From positions 1-64,000 of the forward strand of contig JAFGKM010000051.1 of NCBI GenBank assembly GCA_016928555.1: a stretch of DNA of 64,000 nucleotides, in the 5' to 3' direction. The position numbers and the translations under genes are program-made. Shown in pieces: positions 1 through 8,934 of the stretch. The DNA is from Candidatus Omnitrophota bacterium. Its GTDB lineage: Bacteria > Ratteibacteria > UBA8468 > B48-G9 > JAFGKM01. The number at the start of each line of letters is the position of its first letter. Position 1 is the stretch's first letter. The notes beneath the pieces are model-generated. The model did no database searches, had not been told where the DNA came from, and was given only the letters and a program-made list of their open reading frames with translations.

Positions 1-1008
1 GCAGTTATCCATCATCCACTCCATCTTTTCCGCCAGCGCAGGAGAGTTATCGGACTCAACAAGAACTCCGTTGCTGTCGTTGATTACCTCCGGTATGCCG
101 CCAACGCGCGTAGCCACAACAGGAAGTCCGCAGGATAGTGATTCCACAAGAACATTTCCGGAGGGTTCGTATTTGCTCGGAAGAACGAAAAAATCCGCGC
201 TCTGCATGAGTTTCGCTATCTCGTTTTTCGGCTTACTGCCCGGAAAACGGATTAAATTTTCAAGGGATAAGGAACGCACCATATTGATGTATCCTTCCTT
301 CTCTTCGCTTTCTCCTACAATATCCACGCTGAAGTCCTGCCTTTTTTCCCGCAGTATCTTACAGGCGTTGATTAAATTAGGGATGTTCTTTTTCGCCTGC
401 ATGGCAACGCATAGAACTTTTTTTGTTCCCGAGCGATTTTTCATTTCGGGAGCATAAAGGAAATAATCAGGGACTATGTTGCGCACAACTTCAAATTTTC
501 CGTTTATCCCGCAAGAACGAATTGCTTCTTCCTGCGCTTTGCTTACAGGCAGGATATATCCTGCGTTCTCCATCGCTATGCGCGCCCTCTTTAACTCGAA
601 CCTTCTCATAGTCCCGCGCATAAAACCGCTATAACCTTCTCTCAACACATAGGGGATGCCGTATTTTTTCCTGATGATATTTGCCGGTATCCCGGTCTTA
701 TAAACACAGGCGTTTAGGATATCGGGTTTAAAGTCCCGGGAGAGCAGTTTTTCAAAAGCCATAACCGTTCCTTTTACAAAGCTGGCATATGAGGACAGAA
801 AGGGAATATCCCTGTATGTAACCCTCAGCACCTGTAAGCCGTCCTGAGAATTGAATGCCAACCTGAACCTTTCTTTCTGTCCTCTTGCTCCGCTGACGTG
901 CATAACCATCACCTGATGAAATTTTGAAACCGCAAGCGCAGTCTCTTTTATAAATATCCCCCAGCTGTTTCCTTCGGGGAACATTCTTGTAACAAAAAGA
1001 ACTTTCAT
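1..1008 (-). CDS. GT4-family glycosyltransferase, C-terminus cut off by window edge
   Basis: The frame is open from an ATG at 1008 to base 1, giving 336 codons with no stop, so the gene continues past the left edge. It reads as a GT-B fold retaining glycosyltransferase of family GT4. It starts with the usual Rossmann strand (MKVLFVTRMFP), and the nucleotide-sugar motif E-x7-E lies at about residues 281-289, followed by a GGIPEVI segment. It probably transfers a sugar to lipid A core or to a surface polysaccharide at the inner membrane; donor and acceptor cannot be read from the sequence. The ATG overlaps the stop of the upstream gene by four bases (ATGA), so the two are translationally coupled. 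It is a clear paralogue of that upstream neighbour, collinear over its whole visible length. About 40 C-terminal residues are missing by comparison with the neighbour. Confidence 0.9.
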   Translation of the reverse strand, partial: MKVLFVTRMFPEGNSWGIFIKETALAVSKFHQVMVMHVSGARGQKERFRLAFNSQDGLQVLRVTYRDIPFLSSYASFVKGTVMAFEKLLSRDFKPDILNACVYKTGIPANIIRKKYGIPYVLREGYSGFMRGTMRRFELKRARIAMENAGYILPVSKAQEEAIRSCGINGKFEVVRNIVPDYFLYAPEMKNRSGTKKVLCVAMQAKKNIPNLINACKILREKRQDFSVDIVGESEEKEGYINMVRSLSLENLIRFPGSKPKNEIAKLMQSADFFVLPSKYEPSGNVLVESLSCGLPVVATRVGGIPEVINDSNGVLVESDNSPALAEKMEWMMDNC

Positions 1009-2138
1009 CGTTTTTCCCTCTCTTTCAGGACCTTCTCATATATTGCCGCGAGTTGTCTTCCGATTGCATCGTAGGAATATTTTTTACGGGCATCCCGCGA
1101 TATTTTTTCCCTGTCATAGATATTACAGTTGTCCATAATCCATTCCATTTTCTCCGCCAGCTCCGGAGAGTTGCCGGATTCCGCAAGAGCTCCGTTGCTT
1201 TCGTTGATTACTTCGGGGATGCCGCCGACATTCGTAGCTACAACTGGCAGTCCGCATGACAAAGCTTCAACAAGAACATTGCCGGAAGGTTCATACTTGC
1301 TTGGAAGAACAAAAAAGTCCGCATTCTGCATCATTTTTGCTATCTCGTTTTTTGGCTTTTTCCCCAGGAAATGCACGGTGTTTTCAAGGGATTTTTGGCT
1401 CACCAGTTTTTTATAATCTTCCATCTTTTTACCTTCTCCGACAATATCAACGGCAAAATCGGTTCTCCGCATTCTTAGAATATTACAGGCATTAATTAAA
1501 TTAGGTATGTTTTTCTTGGGATGCATGTCTGCAACACAGAGAAATTTCTTTGTTCCTGAAAGGTTCTTAAGTTCAGACGCATGAAAGAAGTAATCAGGCA
1601 CGACATTGCGCACAACCTCAAATCTCCCCTTTATTCCGTAAGAACGGATGGCTTTTTCCTGCGCTGCGCTTACAGGCAGGATAAAATCGGCGTTTTTCAT
1701 CGCCACCCGGGCTCTTTTTACTTCAAACCTGTTCAAGGTTTTTCTCATATAGCCGCTATTGCCTTCCCTTAGAACATAGGGTATGCCGTATTTATTCTTG
1801 ATTATATTTGCCGCCACCCCCGTTTTATATACGCAGGCATTTATGATATCGGGTTTGAATCCATGTGAAACAAGCTCTTCAAACGCCATAACCGTTCCCT
1901 TTACGCGCCTTGCGAAAAATGAAACAAAACAGATTTGCTTGTATTTGAACCGAAGTATTTGCAAATTATCTTCAACGCTGAAAGCAAAGGTGAACTTCTC
2001 GTTCTGTTTCAAGTCTCCAGAACAGTGAATGACCGCCACTCTGTGAAATTTCGCAGCCGCAAGGGCGGTTTCCTTTATGAATACTCCGCTGTAGCTGTCT
2101 TTCTCCGGAAACATCTCCGTTATGAAAAGAATGTTCAT
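1005..2138 (-). CDS. GT4-family glycosyltransferase (tandem paralogue)
   Basis: This 377-residue GT-B glycosyltransferase has the GT4 signature E-x7-E at residues 283-291 (EPSGNVLVE), followed by CGLPVVAT and GGIPEV, which bind the nucleotide sugar donor. It has no signal peptide and should act on the cytoplasmic face of the inner membrane in LPS core or polysaccharide assembly. The downstream gene (ATG at 1008) is a close paralogue: both start with the same strand-turn pattern, share the KETALA segment near residue 26 and the SKYEPSGNVLVE block, so they arose by tandem duplication. The ATG at 2138 lies 24 bases after the stop of the next gene upstream. The specific sugar is unknown. Confidence 0.9.
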   Translation of the reverse strand: MNILFITEMFPEKDSYSGVFIKETALAAAKFHRVAVIHCSGDLKQNEKFTFAFSVEDNLQILRFKYKQICFVSFFARRVKGTVMAFEELVSHGFKPDIINACVYKTGVAANIIKNKYGIPYVLREGNSGYMRKTLNRFEVKRARVAMKNADFILPVSAAQEKAIRSYGIKGRFEVVRNVVPDYFFHASELKNLSGTKKFLCVADMHPKKNIPNLINACNILRMRRTDFAVDIVGEGKKMEDYKKLVSQKSLENTVHFLGKKPKNEIAKMMQNADFFVLPSKYEPSGNVLVEALSCGLPVVATNVGGIPEVINESNGALAESGNSPELAEKMEWIMDNCNIYDREKISRDARKKYSYDAIGRQLAAIYEKVLKEREKR

Positions 2139-2162
2139 TGTTAAATCCGAATTTTTAATTTC

Positions 2163-3326
2163 TTATAAACTTCCGCAGACTTCTTTGTAAACCTGCAGTG
2201 TCTCCTTTGCGGTTTTTTGCCACGAAAAAGATTTTACCCTCTCCAGTCCTTTATCTTGCAATTCCTGCCTTAATTGTCCGTCAGAAAGGACTTTTTCTAT
2301 TGCGGATGACAATTCCTCAACATTATACGGGTCAACCAGAATTGCGGCGCCGCCCGCCACCTCGGGCATTGAAGAGAGGTTTGACGTTATGACGGGACAT
2401 CCGCATGCCATGGCCTCAAGTATCGGAAGTCCAAAACCTTCATATAAGGACGGATACAGAGAAAGAGCCGCGCCGTTATAAAGATAAGGTATGTCATCAA
2501 GCGGAGTATATCCCGCCAAAATTATGTCGTCCCTGATATCCGGCGGCAGTTTGCCGAGTTTTTCAAAAAAATCTTCATAAAGCCAGCCTTTCTTGCCTGC
2601 AATCACGAGCTGATAATCTCCAAAACGTTTTTTTATTTTTTCAAAACTTGAAAGCACCCTAACGATGTTTTTTCTCGGATGGAGAGTACCTACGAAAAAG
2701 ATGTATTTCTTAGAAATCTTGTATTTTTCAAGTATATTTTCCTTTTCCCCTGCATTTTCAGGGATGTGGAATATGTCAGCGTCCAATCCAAGATATATCA
2801 CGCTTATTTTTGAAGGGTCTACGGCGAAGTATTTCATAATATCATTTTTCGTGGATTCGGAATCAGCTATGAGCATATCGGATTTCAATATTGACTCTCT
2901 AAGTTTTTTTCTGGTCTTTATGGACTTGCGGGGATAATGCCACTTATCGGTTTCGGGAACTACATGAATGAGGTCGTGGATGGTCGTAACGAGTTTTGCT
3001 TTCAGAGTTATGGGAGAGGCCGGATGTGGTATGTGTATAACGTCGGCGCCGCCTGTCAGAAGCTCTAAGGGTATAAGTTTTTCCGTGAGTAAGCGGACAA
3101 TTTCACTGGAGAACAGCTTTCCTGTAATACGGAAGTTCTTATGGCGTGAAAACCTTGATTTAATTTCCCTGTAATCTTTTATGAAATTGCGTGATTTGAA
3201 AAGATAGAGAAGATATGAGTTTTCGTCATCGATTTTTGCCAGGTTGTGTACAAGGCTGTATGTATATAACGATATGCCTCCCTTGCGTTTTGAAGCAGCC
3301 ATTCTGCAGTCAATTGCTATTTTCAT
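2163..3326 (-). CDS. GT4-family glycosyltransferase (mannosyltransferase-like)
   Basis: This 387-residue GT-B transferase is of the GT4 type often annotated as mannosyltransferase. The N-terminal domain has an HDLIHVVPE segment near 117-125. The linker FVGTLHPRKN (211-220) opens the donor domain, and the E-x7-E motif EGFGLPILE lies at 296-304 with ACGCPVI behind it. The length is normal for the family. It overlaps the upstream GT2 gene by 17 bases, so the two are translated together. The role in LPS or polysaccharide assembly is inferred from the family and neighbours; the substrate cannot be told from sequence. Confidence 0.9.
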   Translation of the reverse strand: MKIAIDCRMAASKRKGGISLYTYSLVHNLAKIDDENSYLLYLFKSRNFIKDYREIKSRFSRHKNFRITGKLFSSEIVRLLTEKLIPLELLTGGADVIHIPHPASPITLKAKLVTTIHDLIHVVPETDKWHYPRKSIKTRKKLRESILKSDMLIADSESTKNDIMKYFAVDPSKISVIYLGLDADIFHIPENAGEKENILEKYKISKKYIFFVGTLHPRKNIVRVLSSFEKIKKRFGDYQLVIAGKKGWLYEDFFEKLGKLPPDIRDDIILAGYTPLDDIPYLYNGAALSLYPSLYEGFGLPILEAMACGCPVITSNLSSMPEVAGGAAILVDPYNVEELSSAIEKVLSDGQLRQELQDKGLERVKSFSWQKTAKETLQVYKEVCGSL

Positions 3327-4254
3327 TTTTATGGTTTCTTTTCATTCTGCATTTAAGGAAAAGAAGCATTAAAAAAAGCCGCAGTTTTTTGCGGCGAAAC
3401 ATTCTTGTTCTACATTCTTTGAGATGTTTTATTCCAAGTTTGAAATTGCCTGTCTCAATGCATTGTGCGACGGAACTCAGCCTTAATTTATTGGCATACT
3501 CTCTAATATAATCCCGCTTATCAGAATTTGCGTTGTCATTCAAAAATTTTTCAATGTTTTCCACTGCCCTGTAGCCGTAGATTGCCCTGTTGGTTTTAGA
3601 AACGCTCCCGGGAATATCCATGTTATATAGCGCGCAGGGGCGTCTGCTGAAAACCACAGGATATTTGAGAGCAATTCTTACCCACATATCCCTGTCTCCG
3701 CCCTTGTTTACTCCCTCCGGGAACATCCCTGAAGAAGCAAAGACTGCTTTTGGTATTGCTGCTGCCGATGTGCATACAGGGGACGTTCCGTAGATGCACG
3801 ACCTGAAATAATCCGGAACAATGCCTTCCCATCCGTTATCTTCCGGAATTTCTCTGATATCGGGGTTCTTGATTCTGCCGTCATTATATTTTCTTAAATA
3901 TGCAGTTGCATAGAGACCCGCTCCGGGATACTTGTTTCTCAATCGCATTATTGTTTCAAGAAACTTTGGAGTCCACTCGTCATCGGCATCAAGGAAAGCG
4001 ACCAGATTTCCAGAGGACTCTCTTATTCCCATGTTTCTTGCGGCATGGCCTCCCGGAGAAGGGGACGGCCTGTTGAACAGCTTTATCCCGCTTTTCTGGT
4101 ACTCTGCGGCAATCCTTTCTCCTCCGTCGCTTGAAGCGTCATTCACTACTATAACCTCAAAGTCACTGAATTTCTGTGCAAGCACGGAATCTATGGCGCG
4201 GGCTATATACTCTGCCTTATTATAAAGCGAAATCACAACTGATATTTCAGGCAT
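3310..4254 (-). CDS. GT2-family glycosyltransferase
   Basis: This 314-residue inverting GT-A transferase has the N-terminal pattern ISVVISLYNKAEY (4-16), VVNDASSDGG (36-45) that binds UDP- or GDP-sugar, and the metal-binding acidic motif DADD at 89-92. These are the normal GT2 features. There is no membrane segment, so it is probably a cytoplasmic peripheral enzyme that extends an O-antigen or core oligosaccharide. It sits 10 bases after the kinase gene and overlaps the next GT4 gene. The C-terminal 40 residues are very rich in Lys and Arg, which might help membrane association; that is inference. The acceptor is unknown. Confidence 0.9.
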   Translation of the reverse strand: MPEISVVISLYNKAEYIARAIDSVLAQKFSDFEVIVVNDASSDGGERIAAEYQKSGIKLFNRPSPSPGGHAARNMGIRESSGNLVAFLDADDEWTPKFLETIMRLRNKYPGAGLYATAYLRKYNDGRIKNPDIREIPEDNGWEGIVPDYFRSCIYGTSPVCTSAAAIPKAVFASSGMFPEGVNKGGDRDMWVRIALKYPVVFSRRPCALYNMDIPGSVSKTNRAIYGYRAVENIEKFLNDNANSDKRDYIREYANKLRLSSVAQCIETGNFKLGIKHLKECRTRMFRRKKLRLFLMLLFLKCRMKRNHKNENSN

Positions 4255-4264
4255 TTTTATTCCT

Positions 4265-4933
4265 TTATTTTAACCCATTGGCATAATCGCGAACGGCGTT
4301 TATTAAAGAAACATCAAATTTTTCATTGTTATTATAAAATATAGCCCTTGTTAATTCCATTTTTTCGGCACAGAAAAGGTCTTTTCTTACATTTTCCTGA
4401 TACTCCTTGAATTTCGCCGGTGTTTTCCTTTTCTTTCTTGGGGGCAGTCCTCTTATTTTCCTTCTGTTCTGCACCGTGTCAAAGTCTGCTTCAACAGATA
4501 TGGTCAAGTCTGGATAAAAGAAGTTTTTTTTAACTGAATCCGGGATTTTTGCGAAAACGAGCTTTTTAAGAGACAATCTTCTTATAATTGCAAACCATTT
4601 AAAAAACCCCTCGTCGGACAGAATAAAATTATAATCCAGAGTGCGTGCCTTTTTTATTTTTATCTGCACTATAAGCCACTTTTTTAACAGGGTGAACATG
4701 TGTTTCAAGTCTCTCGGAATATGGAAAAATATGAGATACAGGGAAGCTATAAAAGATTTTGGAGCTGTTAAAATAAAGACGAAATAATCGTGCAAGGGTA
4801 CCTCGTAATCGGAAAGGTCAAAACATCTATAATCAGAGGAAAGATGTTTTAAAACCTCATTTTTAACATAAGTTTTGCCTGAACCGGATCTTCCGGCAAA
4901 ATCTATTATAAAGGGTTTGGTTTTATGCTCCAT
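4265..4933 (-). CDS. P-loop kinase-like protein in glycosyltransferase cluster
   Basis: This 222-residue protein has a clear Walker A motif GRSGSGKT at residues 14-21 after a beta strand (PFIIDFAG). It also has a basic lid-like stretch (RRKIRGLPPRKKRK, about 157-170). The architecture resembles thymidylate kinase or other small P-loop phosphotransferases. The middle part (about 45-85) is rich in Phe, Leu and Ile and could be membrane-associated. It lies between two glycosyltransferase genes with gaps of 1 and 10 bases, so it probably phosphorylates a sugar or lipid-linked intermediate in the same pathway. I cannot assign it to a named family; the function is inferred from context only. Confidence 0.65.
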   Translation of the reverse strand: MEHKTKPFIIDFAGRSGSGKTYVKNEVLKHLSSDYRCFDLSDYEVPLHDYFVFILTAPKSFIASLYLIFFHIPRDLKHMFTLLKKWLIVQIKIKKARTLDYNFILSDEGFFKWFAIIRRLSLKKLVFAKIPDSVKKNFFYPDLTISVEADFDTVQNRRKIRGLPPRKKRKTPAKFKEYQENVRKDLFCAEKMELTRAIFYNNNEKFDVSLINAVRDYANGLK

Positions 4934-4934
4934 A

Positions 4935-5996
4935 TTATTCTTTCAACAGCTCACCGTATACGCTCAGGGTTTTCTCCGTCATATGAGAGACTGTAAAGTT
5001 TTTAACCGCATTGTCAAAGGCGGCGTTGGCAATGGACGAGGCGGCATCAGGGTTGGTGAGAATAAACCGGATTCTGTCCGCCAGCTGGTCCGTATTGCCG
5101 GGCTCAACAAGAAATCCCGTTTTGCCGTCTTCTATAAGTTCCGGCACGGCTCCGATGCCGGTGCCGATAACCGGCGTCTTTGACATCTGGGCTTCAGCCA
5201 CGGTTCTTCCGAATCCTTCCGGTTCAAGAGAAGGGACAACGAGAACATCCATGTTTTCAAGAGCTTCCCTTCCGTCCATGCGGACTATTTTTACGGCTTC
5301 GGCCATTCGGTTTTCCGATATCCGTTTTTCAAGTTCCGTCCTGTATCTTTCACTGCCGCTTCCTACTATGAGAACCTTGACGTTGAGGCCTTCTTCGCGT
5401 ACTTTTTTGACTGCCTCCAGAAAGAAGAAATGCCCTTTCCATGTGCTGAACCGCGCAATCATTCCTATTGTCGGAGTTTCCCTGTTCGTTTTTTTAATGT
5501 TTAGGAAAGCGACGTCAATTCCGTTGTATACGACGCGTATTCTATCCTCCGGTATCCGCAGGTATTCCACCGCGTAGTTTTTCAACGCTCTGCTCACCGT
5601 TATCACCAGATTTCCTTTTCCGACGGATTTGCTGTACCATCGGGCGGTATGGAAATTGTGAATGCTGGTGACCCACGGCATTTCAGGGAACGATTTCATA
5701 ACCCGGCAGGCAATCCAGCATGGGAAGCGGCTCTGGGCGTGAAGGATGTCCGGTTTTTCTTCTTCTGTTATTTTTTTCAGGCGGCGGCAGGCCGAGAAAA
5801 ACACGGCCGGATTTTTTCTCTCCATGGGAAGATTATGCCATTTAATCCCTTTTTCCTTTAATAGAGGGATAAACCTGCCGTTTCCGCTTACAACGACAAC
5901 TTGATGCCCGAGTGCCGAGGCCTTCAAAGAAAAATCGTATACGCCTCTTTCTATGCCTCCGAAATCCATTGAGGGGAGAACTCTGAGTATTTTCAT
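4935..5996 (-). CDS. GT4-family glycosyltransferase
   Basis: This 353-residue GT-B glycosyltransferase begins MKILRVLPSMDFGGIERG, where the Gly-Gly-Ile-Glu-Arg pattern is typical of the GT4 acceptor domain loop. ARFSTWKGH (181-189) opens the donor domain, and E-x7-E is EGFGRTVAE at 260-268, followed by a GAVPELI segment. It should add a sugar to the LPS core or a related glycan. The stop is one base from the following kinase gene, and the ATG lies 4 bases after the heptosyltransferase stop, so it belongs to the same operon. Donor and acceptor are unknown. Confidence 0.9.
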   Translation of the reverse strand: MKILRVLPSMDFGGIERGVYDFSLKASALGHQVVVVSGNGRFIPLLKEKGIKWHNLPMERKNPAVFFSACRRLKKITEEEKPDILHAQSRFPCWIACRVMKSFPEMPWVTSIHNFHTARWYSKSVGKGNLVITVSRALKNYAVEYLRIPEDRIRVVYNGIDVAFLNIKKTNRETPTIGMIARFSTWKGHFFFLEAVKKVREEGLNVKVLIVGSGSERYRTELEKRISENRMAEAVKIVRMDGREALENMDVLVVPSLEPEGFGRTVAEAQMSKTPVIGTGIGAVPELIEDGKTGFLVEPGNTDQLADRIRFILTNPDAASSIANAAFDNAVKNFTVSHMTEKTLSVYGELLKE

Positions 5997-6000
5997 GGTA

Positions 6001-7017
6001 TTAAAGGTTGAAAAGGAGAGGCTGTTCTTTTTCGTCCATGATGAGCATGGCGGCTTTCAGCACCTGCTCGGGTTTGATTTTTTCAAGGCAGAGAAAATTT
6101 CTTCTGCAGTATTTTTTTGCCCTGCAGGGGAAACATTCAAGATTGCTGTGCACCACAATATTTTTTGTTCCAACGGGTCCGTACCTGTAGGGATTGCCGG
6201 GGCCGAATATGGCAACCACAGGGCACTTTGCCGCTCCTGCCAGGTGCATATAGTCAAGACTGCCCGTGATTAGCAGGTCCGCCCTGTCCATAAGGGCGGC
6301 CGTTTCCTTCATGCCTGCGCCTGAATAATTGTAAACATGGCCGCCGCCGATGAGCGCTTTTATTTTTTCCGAGTATCTCCTGCTTTTTTCCGGACCGGCA
6401 AGGATAACCGTCGTTCCGTAAATTTCCATGAGCTCCTTAGCCGCCTTTGCGAATTTTTCGGCGGGCCACGGTTTTCTTCCCGCGTCCGCTCCCGGAGCAA
6501 TGACGATAAATCTTTCCGAGCTTTTCACTCCGTCATTTTTCAGCCTCTCTGCCGCAGAATCCCTGTCCCGCGCCGTGACAGGGAAAAATACGCGCGGGGC
6601 GTCATCCCTGCCAAAGAAGGGTTCTATGAAATTCAGCGCAAGGTCTGACTCCATCGTGAAATTCTTGTCTGAGAAAAAATATTTCCAGAAAAAGGAAAGC
6701 CTGTATTTTCCCCGGAGGAAATAGGGCATGAGACGGCCTGAACCGAAGGACACGATTAAATCATATCTTCTTTTTCGCGCTTTTTTTAAAAACATGAAGG
6801 GGTTTCTGATGCTGTACGGGATGTAACTCCGGAAGAAAGGGTGTTCTGCGGCAAACTCAACCGCGGACGGACCTGCAACTATGTCCATCTCCGCCTCCCT
6901 GAAAGCTTCCTTTATCTTTTTTATAGACGGAGTCAGCAAAAGATTGCGGGCAAGCGAATCCGAGCCGATGACAAGGATTTTTTTTATTTTAATGTCTTTA
7001 ATATTTTTCGGGCACAT
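6001..7017 (-). CDS. GT9-family (ADP-heptose type) LPS glycosyltransferase
   Basis: This 338-residue protein has the layout of family GT9, ADP-heptose:LPS heptosyltransferase (WaaC/WaaF type). The N-terminal Rossmann strand KILVIGSDSLARNLLLTPS is followed near 175 by IAPGADAGRKPWP, the conserved donor-binding segment. A later AALMDRADLLITGSLDYMHLAGA region ends in AIFGPGNPYRYGP. The Cys-rich tail (CFPCRAKKYC, then CL) is also common in this family. It would add heptose or a related sugar to the inner core of LPS. The ATG overlaps the ELM1-family gene upstream by 34 bases. Whether the donor is ADP-heptose is not shown here, since no heptose synthesis genes are in the window. Confidence 0.88.
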   Translation of the reverse strand: MCPKNIKDIKIKKILVIGSDSLARNLLLTPSIKKIKEAFREAEMDIVAGPSAVEFAAEHPFFRSYIPYSIRNPFMFLKKARKRRYDLIVSFGSGRLMPYFLRGKYRLSFFWKYFFSDKNFTMESDLALNFIEPFFGRDDAPRVFFPVTARDRDSAAERLKNDGVKSSERFIVIAPGADAGRKPWPAEKFAKAAKELMEIYGTTVILAGPEKSRRYSEKIKALIGGGHVYNYSGAGMKETAALMDRADLLITGSLDYMHLAGAAKCPVVAIFGPGNPYRYGPVGTKNIVVHSNLECFPCRAKKYCRRNFLCLEKIKPEQVLKAAMLIMDEKEQPLLFNL

Positions 7018-8054
7018 TCTTCCGCCTCTCTGAGTTTATTGGATGAACGGCCGCCCGCCGTTTTTATCCTTTCATTTAGGGTATCAAGTCCGCATAATGG
7101 CAGGTATTCAGCATAACCTTTTTCGGCAAATTTTTCAATAGTAAGGTCAAATATTAGTTTTCTCCGCTTCTTTCTTTCCACTCCAAGGATTATGACGGGT
7201 TTGCCGCAGGATGCGGCTTCAGAAATCATGTTTACGCTGTCTTCCGTGACGATTATAAGGTCGCAGAGAGACAGCATTCCGGGGTAATGCGACGTTTCGG
7301 AATATCCGGGAAACTCGGAATATGCCGTTGAACGGCTCTCTTTCAAATAATTTTGAAGATAAAAGACAACTTCCATGCGCGTTCTTCTTGAGGTGGTATA
7401 CAGGAAAACGCATTCTTTTTCATTTTTATGCAGTGCATCCAGAAGCTTTTTTATAAAATTCAGGGATATACCGTAGTTCTGGTCGTCGCCGCCGATGACA
7501 ACCCCGACTTTTTTCTTGTCCGAGGGCAAGCGCATAATTTCTCCGAGCTTCATTTTTTCGTTCGCAAGAAAATCTTCGTTTATACGGTTGGTAGCTCCCA
7601 TCGTTACAATGAGATTGTTTAATCCTTTATTCTTTATTTTTAAATAATCGTGAAAAGGTATTACGAGAAAATCAAAAAATTTCAGGGGAACCATAGACGG
7701 CGTCATTATCTGGACTGAGGCGGTTTTGTCGGATGTCTTACCCAGAAGGAGGTTTACCGGTGCAAGTACCGAGCCGGCGGAGATGATAATGTCAAAATTT
7801 CTGCCTGCGATTGTTTTTTGTTCTTTCAGCAGGCGCATCAACAGCTTTTCCCCGGGGTTCCACAGCCTCAGACAGCATAAGAACGAAAGCAGTTTTCCCG
7901 AAAGGGGATGGGTTCCTTTCCTTGACGGCAGGCGGTAGGAAGGGCCTTTCAGAGATACCCTGAATATCTCTGTTTTTCCCGCAAGGGCTTCCGCTATTCC
8001 CATCGCCTGGTTCAGGTTGCCTTTGATGCCGTCGTCCAATACAAGTATGTCCAT
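6984..8054 (-). CDS. ELM1/DUF1022-family protein (GT-B-like)
   Basis: This 356-residue protein begins MDILVLDDGIKGNLNQAMGIAEAL, the characteristic start of the mitochondrial-fission ELM1 family (DUF1022). It keeps VGVVIGGDDQNY near residue 186 and the segment VTEDSVNMISEAASCGKPV near 264, typical of this GT-B-like family. In bacteria such genes are commonly beside LPS core transferases; the biochemical activity is not established and a glycosyltransferase role is assumed. It is the first gene of the transferase cluster and overlaps the heptosyltransferase gene. A palindromic repeat separates it from hisF, so it may have its own promoter, but I see no convincing -35/-10 pair. Confidence 0.82.
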   Translation of the reverse strand: MDILVLDDGIKGNLNQAMGIAEALAGKTEIFRVSLKGPSYRLPSRKGTHPLSGKLLSFLCCLRLWNPGEKLLMRLLKEQKTIAGRNFDIIISAGSVLAPVNLLLGKTSDKTASVQIMTPSMVPLKFFDFLVIPFHDYLKIKNKGLNNLIVTMGATNRINEDFLANEKMKLGEIMRLPSDKKKVGVVIGGDDQNYGISLNFIKKLLDALHKNEKECVFLYTTSRRTRMEVVFYLQNYLKESRSTAYSEFPGYSETSHYPGMLSLCDLIIVTEDSVNMISEAASCGKPVIILGVERKKRRKLIFDLTIEKFAEKGYAEYLPLCGLDTLNERIKTAGGRSSNKLREAEECARKILKTLK

Positions 8055-8080
8055 ATAAATATAGGGATTCTGGAAAGGCT

Positions 8081-8160
8081 AAATCCACCCTGACCCTCCT
8101 TTGCTAAAGGAGGGAAATTATTGTATCCCCCCTTTGGAAAAAGGGGAAATGGGGGGATTT
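8081..8160. repeat. Palindromic intergenic repeat, family A
   Basis: This 80-bp element has inverted ends AAATCC and GGATTT. Each half is itself a hairpin: the left half contains CCCTCCTTT-GCT-AAAGGAGGG and the right half CCCCCTTTGG followed by AAAAAGGGG. The same left half occurs three times at 39990-40112, with a related right half ending at 40152. It fills the gap between hisF and the glycosyltransferase cluster. It is MITE-like, with no coding capacity; when transcribed it would form a strong hairpin and could reduce read-through. Confidence 0.85.
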
Positions 8161-8181
8161 TTCCGCGTCACGTGTCATTAA

Positions 8182-8934
8182 TCAGCGGACTTCAAGTCCA
8201 TGTTCCCTGAAGTAATTTTTTATTTCCGCAATCGTGTATTTTCTGAAATGAAGGAGGGATGCGAGCAGTACCGCGCTTGCTTTGCCTTCCTTAACGATCG
8301 TTGACATATGTTCAAGAGTTCCAGCTCCTCCAGAAGCTATGACGGGAACGCGCACATTGTCGGCAACGGTTCTCGTCATTTGAATGTCGTAGCCTTTCTG
8401 CGTTCCGTCCATATCTATGCTTGTAAGAAGGATTTCTCCCGCGCCCAGGCCTTCAACCTTCTTTGCCCATTCCTTGACTTCAATGCCGGTCGGGGTTTTG
8501 CCGCTTTCTATGCACACTTCCCATCCGGAGGCGCTTTGTTTGCCGTCTATAGCCACGACTATGCACTGGCTTCCGAATTTTTCCGCGCCTTCTTTTATGA
8601 GCCCGGGGGTTTTGACCGCGGAGGTGTTTATTGAAATCTTGTCTGCGCCGGCTTTCAAAAGTTTTTCTATATCCTGCAGGCTTGTTATTCCGCCGCCCAC
8701 CGTAAGGGGTATGAAAACAACCTCCGAGACTTTCTTTACAACGTCAACCATTGTTTTCCTTCCTTCTATTGTTGCGCTGATATCAAGGAAAACAAGCTCG
8801 TCCGCTCTTTCCCCGCTGTAGAAAGCGGCGTGTTCAACGGGGTCGCCGGCTTCTATCAGGTTTTCAAAATGCACGCCTTTTACCACCCTGCCCTCTTTCA
8901 CGTCCAGACACGGAATTACTCTTATCGCAGCCAT
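8182..8934 (-). CDS. hisF: Imidazole glycerol phosphate synthase, cyclase subunit HisF
   Basis: This 250-residue (beta-alpha)8 barrel closes the imidazole ring from PRFAR and ammonia delivered by HisH, giving IGP for histidine and AICAR for purine recycling. The catalytic aspartates are in place: Asp11 in IPCLDVKEG and Asp130 in VVAIDGK. The phosphate-binding loops TVGGGI (78-83) and a later SGGAGT segment are conserved. The length matches the family. The ATG at 8934 overlaps the end of hisH by 13 bases, so the two heterodimer partners are translationally coupled. It is the last gene of the operon with purine and carbamoyl phosphate genes. No other his genes are visible in the window. Confidence 0.97.
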   Translation of the reverse strand: MAAIRVIPCLDVKEGRVVKGVHFENLIEAGDPVEHAAFYSGERADELVFLDISATIEGRKTMVDVVKKVSEVVFIPLTVGGGITSLQDIEKLLKAGADKISINTSAVKTPGLIKEGAEKFGSQCIVVAIDGKQSASGWEVCIESGKTPTGIEVKEWAKKVEGLGAGEILLTSIDMDGTQKGYDIQMTRTVADNVRVPVIASGGAGTLEHMSTIVKEGKASAVLLASLLHFRKYTIAEIKNYFREHGLEVR

